From JACKII01 sp041687435 (GTDB lineage: Bacteria > Pseudomonadota > Alphaproteobacteria > Bin95): a DNA stretch of 64,000 nt. The notes beneath the pieces were generated by a model, which made no database searches, was not told where the DNA came from, and was given only the letters and a program-made list of their open reading frames with translations. The translations under genes were made by a program, and so were the position numbers. Below are positions 1 through 9,651 of this stretch, piece after piece. The stretch is taken from assembly GCA_041687435.1 (NCBI GenBank), contig JAWLBX010000004.1:124001-188000 (forward strand), in the 5' to 3' direction. The first letter of the stretch is position 1. Every line of letters starts with the position of its first letter.

Positions 1-1338
<1,338 letters not shown>

Positions 1339-1352
<14 letters not shown>

Positions 1353-1683
1353 TGGGTTGCTCCTGCCGGCGCACGGCCGGCGGTTCAGCCTGGCGGCCAA
1401 GGTCGGGGCGATTGGATGGGCCGCGCGTGCGGATGCGCTCACGGTAATGCAGGGGTTCGGGCCGGCCTTTCGCATCGCGGGCGAGGTCGATCAGGTAGGG
1501 GCCGACCACCTCGGCCTCCTGTCCTTCCGCCGCGGCGAGCAGACGCCCGGCTTCTTCGGCGGTCTCGGTGATCGCTGCCTCCGCCAAGTCGCGCGACCAA
1601 CTGAGCGCAGCGGTCAGATAGACAACGTCGCCATCCAACAGGTGGTTGGCAGTGACAGCCTGAAGGCTTGAGGGCTGGTTCAT
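1339..1683 (-). CDS. DUF2849 family protein of the sulfite-reduction operon
   Basis: Small 114-aa cytoplasmic protein beginning MNQPSSLQAV, with a conserved-looking core (NHLLDGDVVYLTA, then a WSRDLAEA helix, then GPYLIDLA). This matches the DUF2849 family, which is almost always found between cysG and cysI in alphaproteobacteria. Its biochemical role is not known; an accessory role in sulfite reduction is inferred only from synteny. The ATG overlaps the cysG stop (ATGA, 4 bp) and its 3' end overlaps cysI by 14 bp. A much longer in-frame upstream extension exists but lies antisense-like inside cysG codons, so the internal ATG at 1683 is preferred. Confidence 0.85.
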
Positions 1684-3095
1684 CGCACGCCACCCGTTGC
1701 CGCGACCGCCGGTGTCTCTGCCCCGCCGGCCAAAGCTGACAATGGGCGTGGACCGATGCCCAGAAACAGGATTGCCGGCCCTCGAACCGCCGCCGCCGCC
1801 ATGTCGGCCGTCAGGTTGGCGAGGGTGGTAGCGATGATGGTTTGATCCGCCCGCGACGCGTTTTCGACCACGCTCATCGGCGTTCCCGGATCGGCCCCGA
1901 CCATCAGCAGCCGCGCCTGCAGGAATTGCGCTGCCCGCACGCCCATATAGATCGCAGCGGCTGCGCCCGGCTTTGCGAGCGTGCGCCAGTCGTGCTCGGC
2001 AAAGCCGTTCACATCCTGGCCGGTCAACAGCCGCAAGGCCGAGTTCCGGCCGCGCTGGGTGAGGGAGACCTTGGCGGCCGCTGCCGCAGCGGTCGCCGCG
2101 GTGATGCCAGGAACGATAGCATAACCGATACCGGCTTCCTCTAGCGCCTGCATTTCCTCGTCCAGGCGGCCATAGATGCCCGGATCGCCGGATTTCAGGC
2201 GCACCACCTGGAAGCCCGCGGTCGCCTCCGCCACAATCCGGGCATCGATGTCCTTTTGCTGCCAACTGGACCCGCCGGGAACCTTGCCGACCGCGATCAA
2301 CCGAGCCTCACGGCGGGCCAGTTCCAGCACCGCGGGTGAGACCAGACGGTCGTGGATCACCACGTCCGCCTCGTGCAGCAGGCGGCGAGCTTTCTGTGTC
2401 AGTAGGTCCGGGTCACCGGGGCCCGCGCCGGCCAGGTGCACGAAGCCGGGTGCACAGGCCTCAATGCCAGCTTCGGCGGCCAGTGCTTCCAACGCTGCGC
2501 GGGCTGCTGCCTCGCCGCCCTCGCGCAGTGCCTGGGGCCCGGCCTGGTCGAAAAACCGCGACCAGAAGCGCCGCCGCGGCATGCCGCGGGGCAGCGTTAC
2601 CGCTTGGGTGCGGAACTCCTCGGCGATTCTGGCCAGAACCCCGGTATCCGGCGAAAGGCTGGCTTCGACATCGGCCTTGATCCTGCGCGCCAGCACGGGC
2701 GCGCTGCCTTCGGTTGCGATCGCGACCGTCACCGGGTCGCGGTCGACGATGGCGGGGGTGATGAAGTCGCTCGCCTCGCGGTCATCGACGACATTGCAAA
2801 GTGCGCCGGCAGCCCGGCCCAGATCGGCAATACGGCCATCCTCCGCGTTGTCGCCAGTTGCGGCGTAGGCGAGAGTGGCGCCGACCAAGTCTGCTGCCGC
2901 TACCGGCCTGTGGTACAGGCGGATGCGCCGCGCTTCGGCCAATGCGCGGATCTCCGGCAAGGGGGCAGGCGCAAACACGGCGAGCCGCGCTTCGGTTTTC
3001 ATCAGCAGCCGCAGCTTGGCGAGCGCAACTTCTCCGCCGCCGGCAAGGACGACAGTTTTGCCGCGCAGATCGAGGGAAATCGGCAGGTGGCGCAT
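1680..3095 (-). CDS. cysG: Siroheme synthase (precorrin-2 dehydrogenase/ferrochelatase + uroporphyrinogen-III methyltransferase)
   Basis: Trifunctional enzyme making siroheme for the downstream sulfite reductase. The N-terminal half carries the NAD-binding turn GGGEVALAK (about residues 19-27), NVVDD and the FITPAIVDR/SAPVLAR dehydrogenase-ferrochelatase segment. The C-terminal half is a SUMT methyltransferase with VHLAGAGPGDPDLLT and ADVVIHDRLVS, then the VPGITAA loop. Length is 471 aa, close to the usual 460. I chose ATG 3095 because GGAG sits 9 nt upstream; the frame stays open 60 bp further but lacks a better site. It heads the operon and is divergent from the Lrp/AsnC gene. Confidence 0.95.
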   Translation of the reverse strand: MRHLPISLDLRGKTVVLAGGGEVALAKLRLLMKTEARLAVFAPAPLPEIRALAEARRIRLYHRPVAAADLVGATLAYAATGDNAEDGRIADLGRAAGALCNVVDDREASDFITPAIVDRDPVTVAIATEGSAPVLARRIKADVEASLSPDTGVLARIAEEFRTQAVTLPRGMPRRRFWSRFFDQAGPQALREGGEAAARAALEALAAEAGIEACAPGFVHLAGAGPGDPDLLTQKARRLLHEADVVIHDRLVSPAVLELARREARLIAVGKVPGGSSWQQKDIDARIVAEATAGFQVVRLKSGDPGIYGRLDEEMQALEEAGIGYAIVPGITAATAAAAAAKVSLTQRGRNSALRLLTGQDVNGFAEHDWRTLAKPGAAAAIYMGVRAAQFLQARLLMVGADPGTPMSVVENASRADQTIIATTLANLTADMAAAAVRGPAILFLGIGPRPLSALAGGAETPAVAATGGVR

Positions 3096-3200
3096 GAAAT
3101 TTGCTCCTACACGCACGGTGTCGGTTGACGGGGTGCCTTTGCAGGCGGTATGCAAACAATGCGCGTTTGGAGAAATTTTTTCCAGATTTTGCTTTCAAAT

Positions 3201-3232
3201 CCCGAAAAATAGGGAAATTATAACATTTCGGG
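3201..3232. promoter_or_regulatory. Inverted repeat in cysG / Lrp-AsnC divergent intergenic region
   Basis: Perfect 7-bp arms (CCCGAAA at 3201-3207 and TTTCGGG at 3226-3232) flank an AT-rich centre containing TATAAC. The 181-bp gap between the two divergent starts is the only AT-rich stretch here, so it must hold both promoters. Lrp/AsnC regulators typically bind such imperfect palindromes beside their own gene. The role as an operator is inferred. Confidence 0.4.
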
Positions 3233-3276
3233 CGCCGCGCTGCGGAGCCCGTTCGACAACCCGAAGGCTTTGAACG

Positions 3277-3747
3277 ATGAGCGTCTCGCTTGACGACCTG
3301 GACCGGAAAATCCTTGTGGCCCTGCAGGAGGACGCGACCCGTCCGCTGGACGAATTGGCCCAAATCGTGGGGTCTTCGCGTACCCCGGTTTGGAACCGGA
3401 TCAAGCGCCTGCGCGAGCGCGGGGTGATCAAACGGCAGGTGGCGGTGGTCGATCCGGAGTCGGTCGGGCTCGACGCCTGCTTTTTCGTATTCATCCGCAC
3501 GGCGGAGCATGACGCCGGCTGGCTGCAACGTTTTCTGGAGGCGGTGCAGGAAAGCCCCGCCGTGATCGAGGCGCACCGGCTGGCGGGCGAAGTTGACTAT
3601 ATCCTCAAGGTGCGCGTGCCGCATCCGCGCGCCTATGACGACTTTTACCAGTCGCTGATCCGACACGTGAAAATCTTCAGCGTGACCTCAACCCTCTCCA
3701 TGGAGGAGATCAAAAGCGACCAGGGGTTGCCGATAGCGGTGGAGTGA
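3277..3747 (+). CDS. Lrp/AsnC family transcriptional regulator
   Basis: 156-aa feast/famine regulator. Residues 1-60 form the helix-turn-helix (LDDLDRKILVALQ, then DELAQIVGSSRTPVWNRIKRL), followed by the RAM/AsnC effector domain (EAHRLAGEVDYILKV near residues 106-120). GAAGG lies about 10 nt before the ATG. It is divergent from cysG across the 3096-3276 gap, an arrangement common in alphaproteobacteria, so control of the sulfite-reduction operon in response to a sulfur amino acid is a reasonable inference. The effector cannot be read from the sequence. Confidence 0.9.
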   Translation: MSVSLDDLDRKILVALQEDATRPLDELAQIVGSSRTPVWNRIKRLRERGVIKRQVAVVDPESVGLDACFFVFIRTAEHDAGWLQRFLEAVQESPAVIEAHRLAGEVDYILKVRVPHPRAYDDFYQSLIRHVKIFSVTSTLSMEEIKSDQGLPIAVE

Positions 3748-3805
3748 GGCGGCAGGTTTGGCCTACAGTTTCGGGCCAAGCCAATGATTGTCAGGGAACA
3801 CGCCC

Positions 3806-4906
3806 ATGTCTCGCCCCGATACCACCATCGCCAATGCCAAAGTCACGCTGCTGCGCACACCGTTTGTCGAGCAGCCGAAGCTATCCGCCAACTTCACCCG
3901 TGACAGGGAAATCCTGGCGCTGGAGATCGAGACCAAGGCCGGGCATGTCGGCCTTGGCTACCAACTGTTCCTGCGCGACGGCTTCCGCACGGTGAAGACC
4001 TGCCTGGAGGAGCAATACCTGCCGCAGATCATAGGCCGCGACGCGACGGAGGTGGAGGGCATCTGGAACGACCTGTTCCGCTCCTCCATCGCCGACGGGC
4101 GCATGGGCGCCAACCTCTATGCGATCAGCGCCATCGACGTGGCGCTCTGGGATATCGTTGGCCAGGCTGCGGGCCTGCCGCTGCATCGGCTTTGGGGCCA
4201 TGTGCGCAGCGAGGTGCCGGCCTATGGCTCCGGCTGCTGGCGCGGCATGGGCGGCGAGGGCATGGCGGAGAAGGGCGCGCGCTTCGTCGCGCAAGGTTTC
4301 AAGGCGATCAAGATGCAGGTCGGCCACATCTGGACGGATGCGGAGGACGTGGCCAACGTCGCCCTGATGCGGGATACGGTCGGCGACGAGATCGACATCA
4401 TGGTCGATGTCAACATGGCCTGGACCGCGGACAAGGCCATCATCATGGGCCACAAGCTGGAGGAGCACGGCATCTACTGGCTGGAGGAGCCGGTGATCCC
4501 GCCGGACTTCGCCGGCTATCGCCGCATCGCCAAGGCCCTGACCCGCACCCGCGTCGTCGGCGGCGAGAGCCACTACACCCGCTACGACATGCAGCAATTT
4601 TTCGAAGACCCGTGCTGCCCGATCCTGCAGCCGGACGTGGTGCGCGGCGGACTGACCGAACTGCGCAAGATAGCGACCATTGCGGATACCTGGGGCCTGA
4701 AGATCGCGCCGCACCTCTATCCGGAGCTGATGATCCACCTCTGCGCCTCCATCCCGAACGCGGAAATCCTGGAGGACATGGGCCTGATGGACGGCATTTT
4801 CGTCGATGCACCCGCGCCGGTGAACGGCGTGGTAACGGCGCCAGAAACGCCCGGCCACGGCCTGAAGATCAGGCCGGAATTGATGCGGGATGCGGCAGTG
4901 GCGTAG
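3806..4906 (+). CDS. Mandelate racemase/muconate lactonizing enzyme family protein (enolase superfamily)
   Basis: 366-aa TIM-barrel enzyme that abstracts a proton alpha to a carboxylate, typically a sugar-acid dehydratase or racemase. Metal ligands are readable as D201 (VDVN), E227 (WLEEP) and E254 (GGES). A D277/H303 pair matches the mandelate-racemase His-Asp dyad. The usual Lys-x-Lys base motif is K169-M-Q171, so the second Lys is missing and the His is probably the main base. I chose ATG 3806, with AGGGA 9 nt upstream, over a TTG at 3788. Its 3' end overlaps the convergent membrane-protein gene by 38 bp. The substrate is unknown; a hydroxy or sugar acid is likely. Confidence 0.88.
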   Translation: MSRPDTTIANAKVTLLRTPFVEQPKLSANFTRDREILALEIETKAGHVGLGYQLFLRDGFRTVKTCLEEQYLPQIIGRDATEVEGIWNDLFRSSIADGRMGANLYAISAIDVALWDIVGQAAGLPLHRLWGHVRSEVPAYGSGCWRGMGGEGMAEKGARFVAQGFKAIKMQVGHIWTDAEDVANVALMRDTVGDEIDIMVDVNMAWTADKAIIMGHKLEEHGIYWLEEPVIPPDFAGYRRIAKALTRTRVVGGESHYTRYDMQQFFEDPCCPILQPDVVRGGLTELRKIATIADTWGLKIAPHLYPELMIHLCASIPNAEILEDMGLMDGIFVDAPAPVNGVVTAPETPGHGLKIRPELMRDAAVA

Positions 4907-6182
4907 CCAGCATTTTTTCGCGGTACTTGGGGAAGGCCCGCTCCGCCACCGCCCCCGCGGCGGTGAGCAGGGCGAGGCCGCCCCAGAAGCGCGGATCGTT
5001 GATGCCGCCGATCAGCAGCAGATAGCCCAGCATGCCGGCGGCGGCGAACGGCCAATGACCGCCGCAGGCATAGCGCCAGAACCCGATCAGGCTGGCGCAG
5101 AACAGCAAACTGCCGGCCGCGCCCAGTTGGATCAGGCCGATGGCCAGCCCGTTGTTGCCGAGCGGCGACGTGGTGGCGATCAGCACGCCGGCATCCAGCC
5201 CCAAATCCTGGGCCGCAGCGATGGCGTAGGGCAGCCCGCTCTCCTTCGCGCCGAAGCCCAGGCCGAACAGCGGGTAGTCGCTCCAGACCCGCGCCAGCAC
5301 CTTGAACGGCAGGACGATGCGGATCAGGAAGCTGGTGTCTTGGCCGCTGAGGATATGGTCCAGCCGGCCTGCGAACAGGCTTTCGCCGGCGACGATGGCC
5401 AGCGGCGCCAGTAAAAGAGACGCGCCGGCCGCCAGCAGCCAGCCGAGCGCGCCGCGGCTGCGGCAAAGATCGGCGATCCACGCGGCGGGCAGGCCAACCA
5501 GCACGGTCGGGCTCTGGATCAGCACCACACCGGCGCCGAGCAGGGCATAAAAGCCGGGCATGCGGCAGCGACTGCGGGCGGTTGCGTACCAGACCAGCAG
5601 CATCAGCACATAGAATTTGGCGACATGGCTTGGCTCGCTGGTGAACAGCTTCGCCCGCACGCCGCCATAAAGCAGCCGGTCGCGCAGGTCGGCGGCATAG
5701 GTCAGGTTTTCAGCATAGAGCATCGCTCGCACCGCGTCCGATACCGCCGCCAGACCCAGCCACCGCTCCGCCGCCGAACCTATGAGCAATAGCAACAGCC
5801 CGATGAGCGCCATGCGGCAGAGGCTGGGGCGCGGCCACTGGCGCAGCGCGGCGAACACGCCCAACACCATCATCAGGCTGGCGAGAAACACCAGAAAGCT
5901 GGTGCCATAGGCCGCGCCGTGCCGGTCGAAAGTGCGGGTGTCCCAGAAGGCCGGGTTGAGCAGCAGAGAGGCGGCGGCCACTGCGATCCAAATCCCGGCG
6001 AACAACAGATCGCCATGACGCAGCCGGCCGAGGAGCAGGGCCAGCAGACCCGCACCACCCGCCAACGCACCGGCGGCAGGGACTTTCAAACCATCGCTCA
6101 AAACCAGGTCGGCGTGCAGGTAGAAGCCGATCAGGAATATCGCCGCCAGCGACCCGCCTACCGCCCGCGCCGGCGTGCTCAT
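4869..6182 (-). CDS. O-antigen ligase/polymerase-like integral membrane protein
   Basis: 437-aa polytopic inner-membrane protein, roughly a dozen hydrophobic segments by eye. The segment SDYPLFGLGFGAKESG, after a long periplasmic-like loop, resembles the conserved patch of the Wzy_C/WaaL family, which joins or polymerises lipid-linked sugar chains. It follows the glycosyltransferase with a 4-bp ATGA overlap, which supports a polysaccharide role. The start at 6182 is set by that coupling; a longer in-frame N-terminus lacks hydrophobic character. The 3' end overlaps the opposing enolase-superfamily gene by 38 bp. The exact product (ligase or polymerase) is uncertain. Confidence 0.7.
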   Translation of the reverse strand: MSTPARAVGGSLAAIFLIGFYLHADLVLSDGLKVPAAGALAGGAGLLALLLGRLRHGDLLFAGIWIAVAAASLLLNPAFWDTRTFDRHGAAYGTSFLVFLASLMMVLGVFAALRQWPRPSLCRMALIGLLLLLIGSAAERWLGLAAVSDAVRAMLYAENLTYAADLRDRLLYGGVRAKLFTSEPSHVAKFYVLMLLVWYATARSRCRMPGFYALLGAGVVLIQSPTVLVGLPAAWIADLCRSRGALGWLLAAGASLLLAPLAIVAGESLFAGRLDHILSGQDTSFLIRIVLPFKVLARVWSDYPLFGLGFGAKESGLPYAIAAAQDLGLDAGVLIATTSPLGNNGLAIGLIQLGAAGSLLFCASLIGFWRYACGGHWPFAAAGMLGYLLLIGGINDPRFWGGLALLTAAGAVAERAFPKYREKMLATPLPHPASIPA

Positions 6183-7435
6183 GGTGCGATCCCGGCGGTT
6201 TCGTAAAGGGTGGCTTCCAGGCGCAGGAACCATGCCTCCCAGCTCCACCCCGCTTCGACAAAGGCGCGGGCGTTGCTGCCGAGGCGGCAACGTGCCGTAG
6301 CATCATTCATCAACCGCAGGGTAGCGGCCGCGAACTCTTTCGCACTGTCGGCAATCAGAACGGCCTCGTCCGGCGGCAGGCCGATGCCCTCGTTTGCGAT
6401 GCCGGTGGCGACAATGGCTTTTCCTGCGGCGGCGTAGTCCAGCAGCTTGTTTTGCATGCCCGCCCCGGCCTGCACCGGGTTTACAGCAATAGCGGCGCGG
6501 GCGAGGTAGGGGGCGGGGTCATCAACCTCGCCAACCACCTCGACGCCATCGCGGGCATTCAGGGCCTGAACAATGGCCCGGGGGCGGCGGCCCAGCACCA
6601 GGAAGCGGGCGTTGGGCCGCTGCTGCCGTACCAGGGGCCAGACTTCGCGAACAAACCAGAGCACTGCCTCCGCATTCGTGTTCGTGCCAAGCACGCCCAG
6701 GAACAGGACTGTTTCGGGCTCCTGCAAATTCGGGTCCGGTGGCGGCCTGGAGAGGTCGACGCCGTGGGGAATCAGCACGGCATTGTCGATTCGACGCTGA
6801 CCTTCGGCCACACAGGCTTGCTCGACCGCGGCGAGGTCGGCACAGCCGATCAGAACAGTCTGGGTAAAGCGCTGCCATGCGCGGGCCTCGTAGGCGCGAA
6901 CCAGCGGCAGTTCCAGGCGGTACAGCCAGCGCTCGCGCCGGCTGCGGAATGTGGTGAGCATGCGCTGGATGTTGAGGGTCTGTGAGAGTTGCATCGCCAG
7001 CACCCGCGGCGGCGAGCGCAGGCCCCGCACGGATTCGGCACTGCGGATGTAATAAACATAGATCAGGTCGAAGCGGTCCGCCGCGGCCCGCAGCGCCGCG
7101 CCCTGGCGCCGGTCATTGAACAGGCCGACCTGAAGAGGCAGACGGCTGAGCATTCCGGCAAGAGCTCCAAGGACGGCCCGCCAGCGCGGGCGGCGGAACC
7201 AATGGACCGCGGCGCAATGCAGGGTCAGCCAAGCCTGTGCTTCCGGCTCTACAGGGCTATCGTGCAGGGCGAACAACTCGACATGGTGGCCGCGCGCGGT
7301 AAGAAAGGCCAGCCAATGGGCGACCGTCATTTGGTCTGCCCGCGTCATCGGCAGCGGTGGCCGGCTAGTGACCACCGCGATCCGCAGCGGCCGCGCCGCG
7401 GGCGAGAGCCGGTCGAATTTTGGCGGTAGCACCAT
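6179..7435 (-). CDS. Glycosyltransferase (GT4/GT1-like, GT-B fold)
   Basis: 418-aa sugar transferase using a nucleotide sugar to extend a surface glycan; cytoplasmic, membrane-associated. The N-terminal acceptor domain begins RIAVVTSRPP and carries the TRADQMTVAHWLAFLTARGHHVELF signature split across two helices. The C-terminal donor domain has VLFLGVLGTNTN and the NKLLDYAAAGKAIVATGI motif. Neither start has a clear ribosome site: ATG 7435 is used here, TTG 7471 is the alternative. The stop overlaps the next gene's ATG. A possible -10 (GATAAT, reverse of 7521-7526) lies upstream. No further glycan genes are adjacent, so the polysaccharide is unknown. Confidence 0.82.
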   Translation of the reverse strand: MVLPPKFDRLSPAARPLRIAVVTSRPPLPMTRADQMTVAHWLAFLTARGHHVELFALHDSPVEPEAQAWLTLHCAAVHWFRRPRWRAVLGALAGMLSRLPLQVGLFNDRRQGAALRAAADRFDLIYVYYIRSAESVRGLRSPPRVLAMQLSQTLNIQRMLTTFRSRRERWLYRLELPLVRAYEARAWQRFTQTVLIGCADLAAVEQACVAEGQRRIDNAVLIPHGVDLSRPPPDPNLQEPETVLFLGVLGTNTNAEAVLWFVREVWPLVRQQRPNARFLVLGRRPRAIVQALNARDGVEVVGEVDDPAPYLARAAIAVNPVQAGAGMQNKLLDYAAAGKAIVATGIANEGIGLPPDEAVLIADSAKEFAAATLRLMNDATARCRLGSNARAFVEAGWSWEAWFLRLEATLYETAGIAP

Positions 7436-7611
7436 CCGGCAGGGTTGGGTCGAAGCAGGGGCGTCTTGCAATGGAGAGGGCCTGTCGTCCGAACGGTTTC
7501 GGAAGGGATGAGATCAGGCCATTATCCTAAAAGGCTTTGCGGTAAAATTTTCGTTAATTCGCCGCCCGGCGGTTAGGGGAATATCAGCGGTTGGCAGTCT
7601 GCGTTTGGCGC

Positions 7612-7646
7612 CTGCGGGCGGTGGAACGCTGCCACCGCCCGCAGGG
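7612..7646 (-). terminator. Hairpin downstream of TRAP operon
   Basis: A perfect 14-bp GC-rich stem (7612-7625 with 7633-7646) and a 7-nt loop sit 9 bp past the end of the dctM gene. There is no clear T-run on the minus strand, so this may be a Rho-assisted end or an mRNA-stabilising hairpin rather than a textbook intrinsic terminator. Confidence 0.6.
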
Positions 7647-7655
7647 CCGCCAGCC

Positions 7656-8939
7656 TCAGTAGAACTGAGACGGCAGCCAAAGCGCCACTTCGGGCAGTGC
7701 CAGCAGCAAGAAGATCATGGCCAGCATGGCAATGACGAATGGGACCGCGCCAATCGCTACATCGTTGAACTTGCCGGTTGGGCGGATGCCGTGAACCACA
7801 TACAGATTCACACCAATCGGCGGGGTGATGAGCGCCGTTTCCATCAGCACCGTGATCATGATGCCGAACCACACCGGGTCGTATCCCAGGTGCGCGATGA
7901 TCGGGAAGACGATCGGCACCGTGGTCAGCATCATGGAGAGTGTTTCCATGAACATGCCCAGGATCAGGTAGAAGACGATGATGATCAGCATCGTTTCCAA
8001 TGGAGTCAGGCCCAGTGCGGCGATGCCCTGGATGATGACCTGGGTGATGCCGATGAAGCCCAGAATGAAGTTCAAAAACACGGCGGCCAGGATGATCAGC
8101 ATGATCATCGCGGTGGTGCGCATCGTGCCCTCGAATGCCTCCTTCAGCATGTTGATGCTAAGGGTTCGGTTCCAGGCGGCCAGGATGCAGGCGAAGACGA
8201 CACCAACCGACGCCGCCTCCGTCGGGGTGGCGACGCCGGCATAGATCGAGCCAACCACGACCAGGAACAGCATCAGCGGCGGCACCAGGTCCGGCAGCGT
8301 GCGCAGGCGCTGGCCCCAACTCGTTTCCACCCTCTGGCCGCCCCATTTCGGACGCATCAGGCAGGCAACAATGATCACACCCATGAACAGGCCGGCCAGG
8401 ATAACGCCCGGAAAGACGCCCGCCAGGTAGAGTTCCGGCACCGACGTGTCGGTAATCAGGCCGTAAAGAATCAGATTGATCGAGGGTGGGATCAGAATGC
8501 CGAGCGTGCCGCCGGCGGCGAGCGAGCCCAGGAACAAGCGCTCATTATAGCCTCGCTTTTCCACCTCCGGATAGGCGACCGTGCCGACCGTCGCCGCGGT
8601 CGCGACGCTGGAGCCGCTGGTGGCGGCGAAAATGGTGGAGGAGCCGATGTTGGCGTGCATCAACCCGCCCGGCAGCCAACTGAGCCATTGGATGACCGCC
8701 GCGTACATTTTTTGCGCGATCCCGGCGCGCAACATGATCTCGCCCAGCAGGATGAACATCGGCACGGCGACCAGGATGAATTCCTTGCTCTTGTCCCAGA
8801 CGAATTCGCCGAGTGCGAGCGAAAGCCGCCCATCCATGTAGAGCTGGTCGAGGCTGAGGCTGAGAATGCCAAGGACTGCAGCGACCGGAACCGCGCCAAG
8901 CACCAGGGCCAGAAGGATGACGATGGACCAGACAGCCAT
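7656..8939 (-). CDS. dctM: TRAP transporter large permease (DctM)
   Basis: 427-aa inner-membrane subunit that drives Na+-coupled uptake of an organic acid delivered by the binding protein. About twelve hydrophobic segments are visible. DctM landmarks are FILLGEIMLRAGIA, the GSSTIFAATSGSSVATAATVG stretch (read in two parts), LAAGGTLGILIPPS and the second-half repeat ALITPPIGVNLYV. Length is typical. It lies 3 bp after dctQ and is the last gene of a dctP-dctQ-dctM transcript. Confidence 0.93.
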   Translation of the reverse strand: MAVWSIVILLALVLGAVPVAAVLGILSLSLDQLYMDGRLSLALGEFVWDKSKEFILVAVPMFILLGEIMLRAGIAQKMYAAVIQWLSWLPGGLMHANIGSSTIFAATSGSSVATAATVGTVAYPEVEKRGYNERLFLGSLAAGGTLGILIPPSINLILYGLITDTSVPELYLAGVFPGVILAGLFMGVIIVACLMRPKWGGQRVETSWGQRLRTLPDLVPPLMLFLVVVGSIYAGVATPTEAASVGVVFACILAAWNRTLSINMLKEAFEGTMRTTAMIMLIILAAVFLNFILGFIGITQVIIQGIAALGLTPLETMLIIIVFYLILGMFMETLSMMLTTVPIVFPIIAHLGYDPVWFGIMITVLMETALITPPIGVNLYVVHGIRPTGKFNDVAIGAVPFVIAMLAMIFLLLALPEVALWLPSQFY

Positions 8940-8942
8940 GGC

Positions 8943-9542
8943 TCAGGCCCCTCCCGTGCTGCGGGTCTTGATGCCCATGCCATGGGTTTCCTCGGCAATG
9001 CCTTCTTCCATGGAGGGAACGCCTGCGACCCGCTGCACTTGCCCCAAGTCGCCTTTCAACAGACTGATCAGGGCATAGAGGGCGACAAAAACCAGGGTGA
9101 TGATGAACAGCACCAAACCGGTCACCCAGAACAGTTGCGGAATCCAGAGGGGAATCGCCAGCGTGCTGATCGAGACCGAGTCCCGCTCCCACGAGGTGAG
9201 AAACATCTCCAACGCCTTTTGGGTCAGCAGGCCCATGTAGATCAGCAACAAAACGGCCCCAAGAATATCCAGTACGGCTTTGACTGCCGGATGGAAGAAA
9301 TTGTACAGGGCATCGATGCGAACGTTGGACCGGTGGAGCAGGCAGTAGGAATAGGCCCACGTGGTCGCGGCGGCAAAAACATAACCGGAGATTTCATCCG
9401 AGCCGCTCATGGTGATCGAGAACAGTTTCCGCAGGAACACATCGCCCGTCACCATGAAAGCTGCGGCCAGCAGGGCTGCGCCACCACACCAAACGGCGAA
9501 CCGGGATATGCGTTCCAACCCACTGTGAACACGCTGTAGCAT
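8943..9542 (-). CDS. dctQ: TRAP transporter small permease (DctQ)
   Basis: 199-aa four-helix membrane subunit that partners DctM. Hydrophobic segments lie near residues 18-35, 50-68, 88-108 and 130-158. The second ends before SNVRIDALYNFF, the usual polar turn (commonly H-x-R-V-D in the family). An acidic, polar C-terminal tail of about 35 residues is somewhat longer than usual. It is separated from dctP by 109 bp and from dctM by 3 bp, so it belongs to the same operon. Confidence 0.9.
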   Translation of the reverse strand: MLQRVHSGLERISRFAVWCGGAALLAAAFMVTGDVFLRKLFSITMSGSDEISGYVFAAATTWAYSYCLLHRSNVRIDALYNFFHPAVKAVLDILGAVLLLIYMGLLTQKALEMFLTSWERDSVSISTLAIPLWIPQLFWVTGLVLFIITLVFVALYALISLLKGDLGQVQRVAGVPSMEEGIAEETHGMGIKTRSTGGA

Positions 9543-9651
9543 CAGCCTGGCTTTCCAGTCCGGTGGAACGAGAGTTCCGGTAATGAAGCGGCCGGGCCGC
9601 GGAATTCAACCCGCAATGCCCGACCGTGTCGTAAACCGTATCGTTGCAGCG

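Noticed and set aside
3779..3793. AATGATT core resembling a Fur box just before the enolase-superfamily gene
   Set aside because: The first base fails the TG...CA pattern and the element sits on the ribosome site rather than a promoter; single chance match.
7605..9539. 644-codon open frame on the plus strand rich in His, Asp and Gln
   Set aside because: It is antisense to dctM and dctQ, has extreme composition and no domain-like pattern; the minus-strand TRAP genes explain the sequence.
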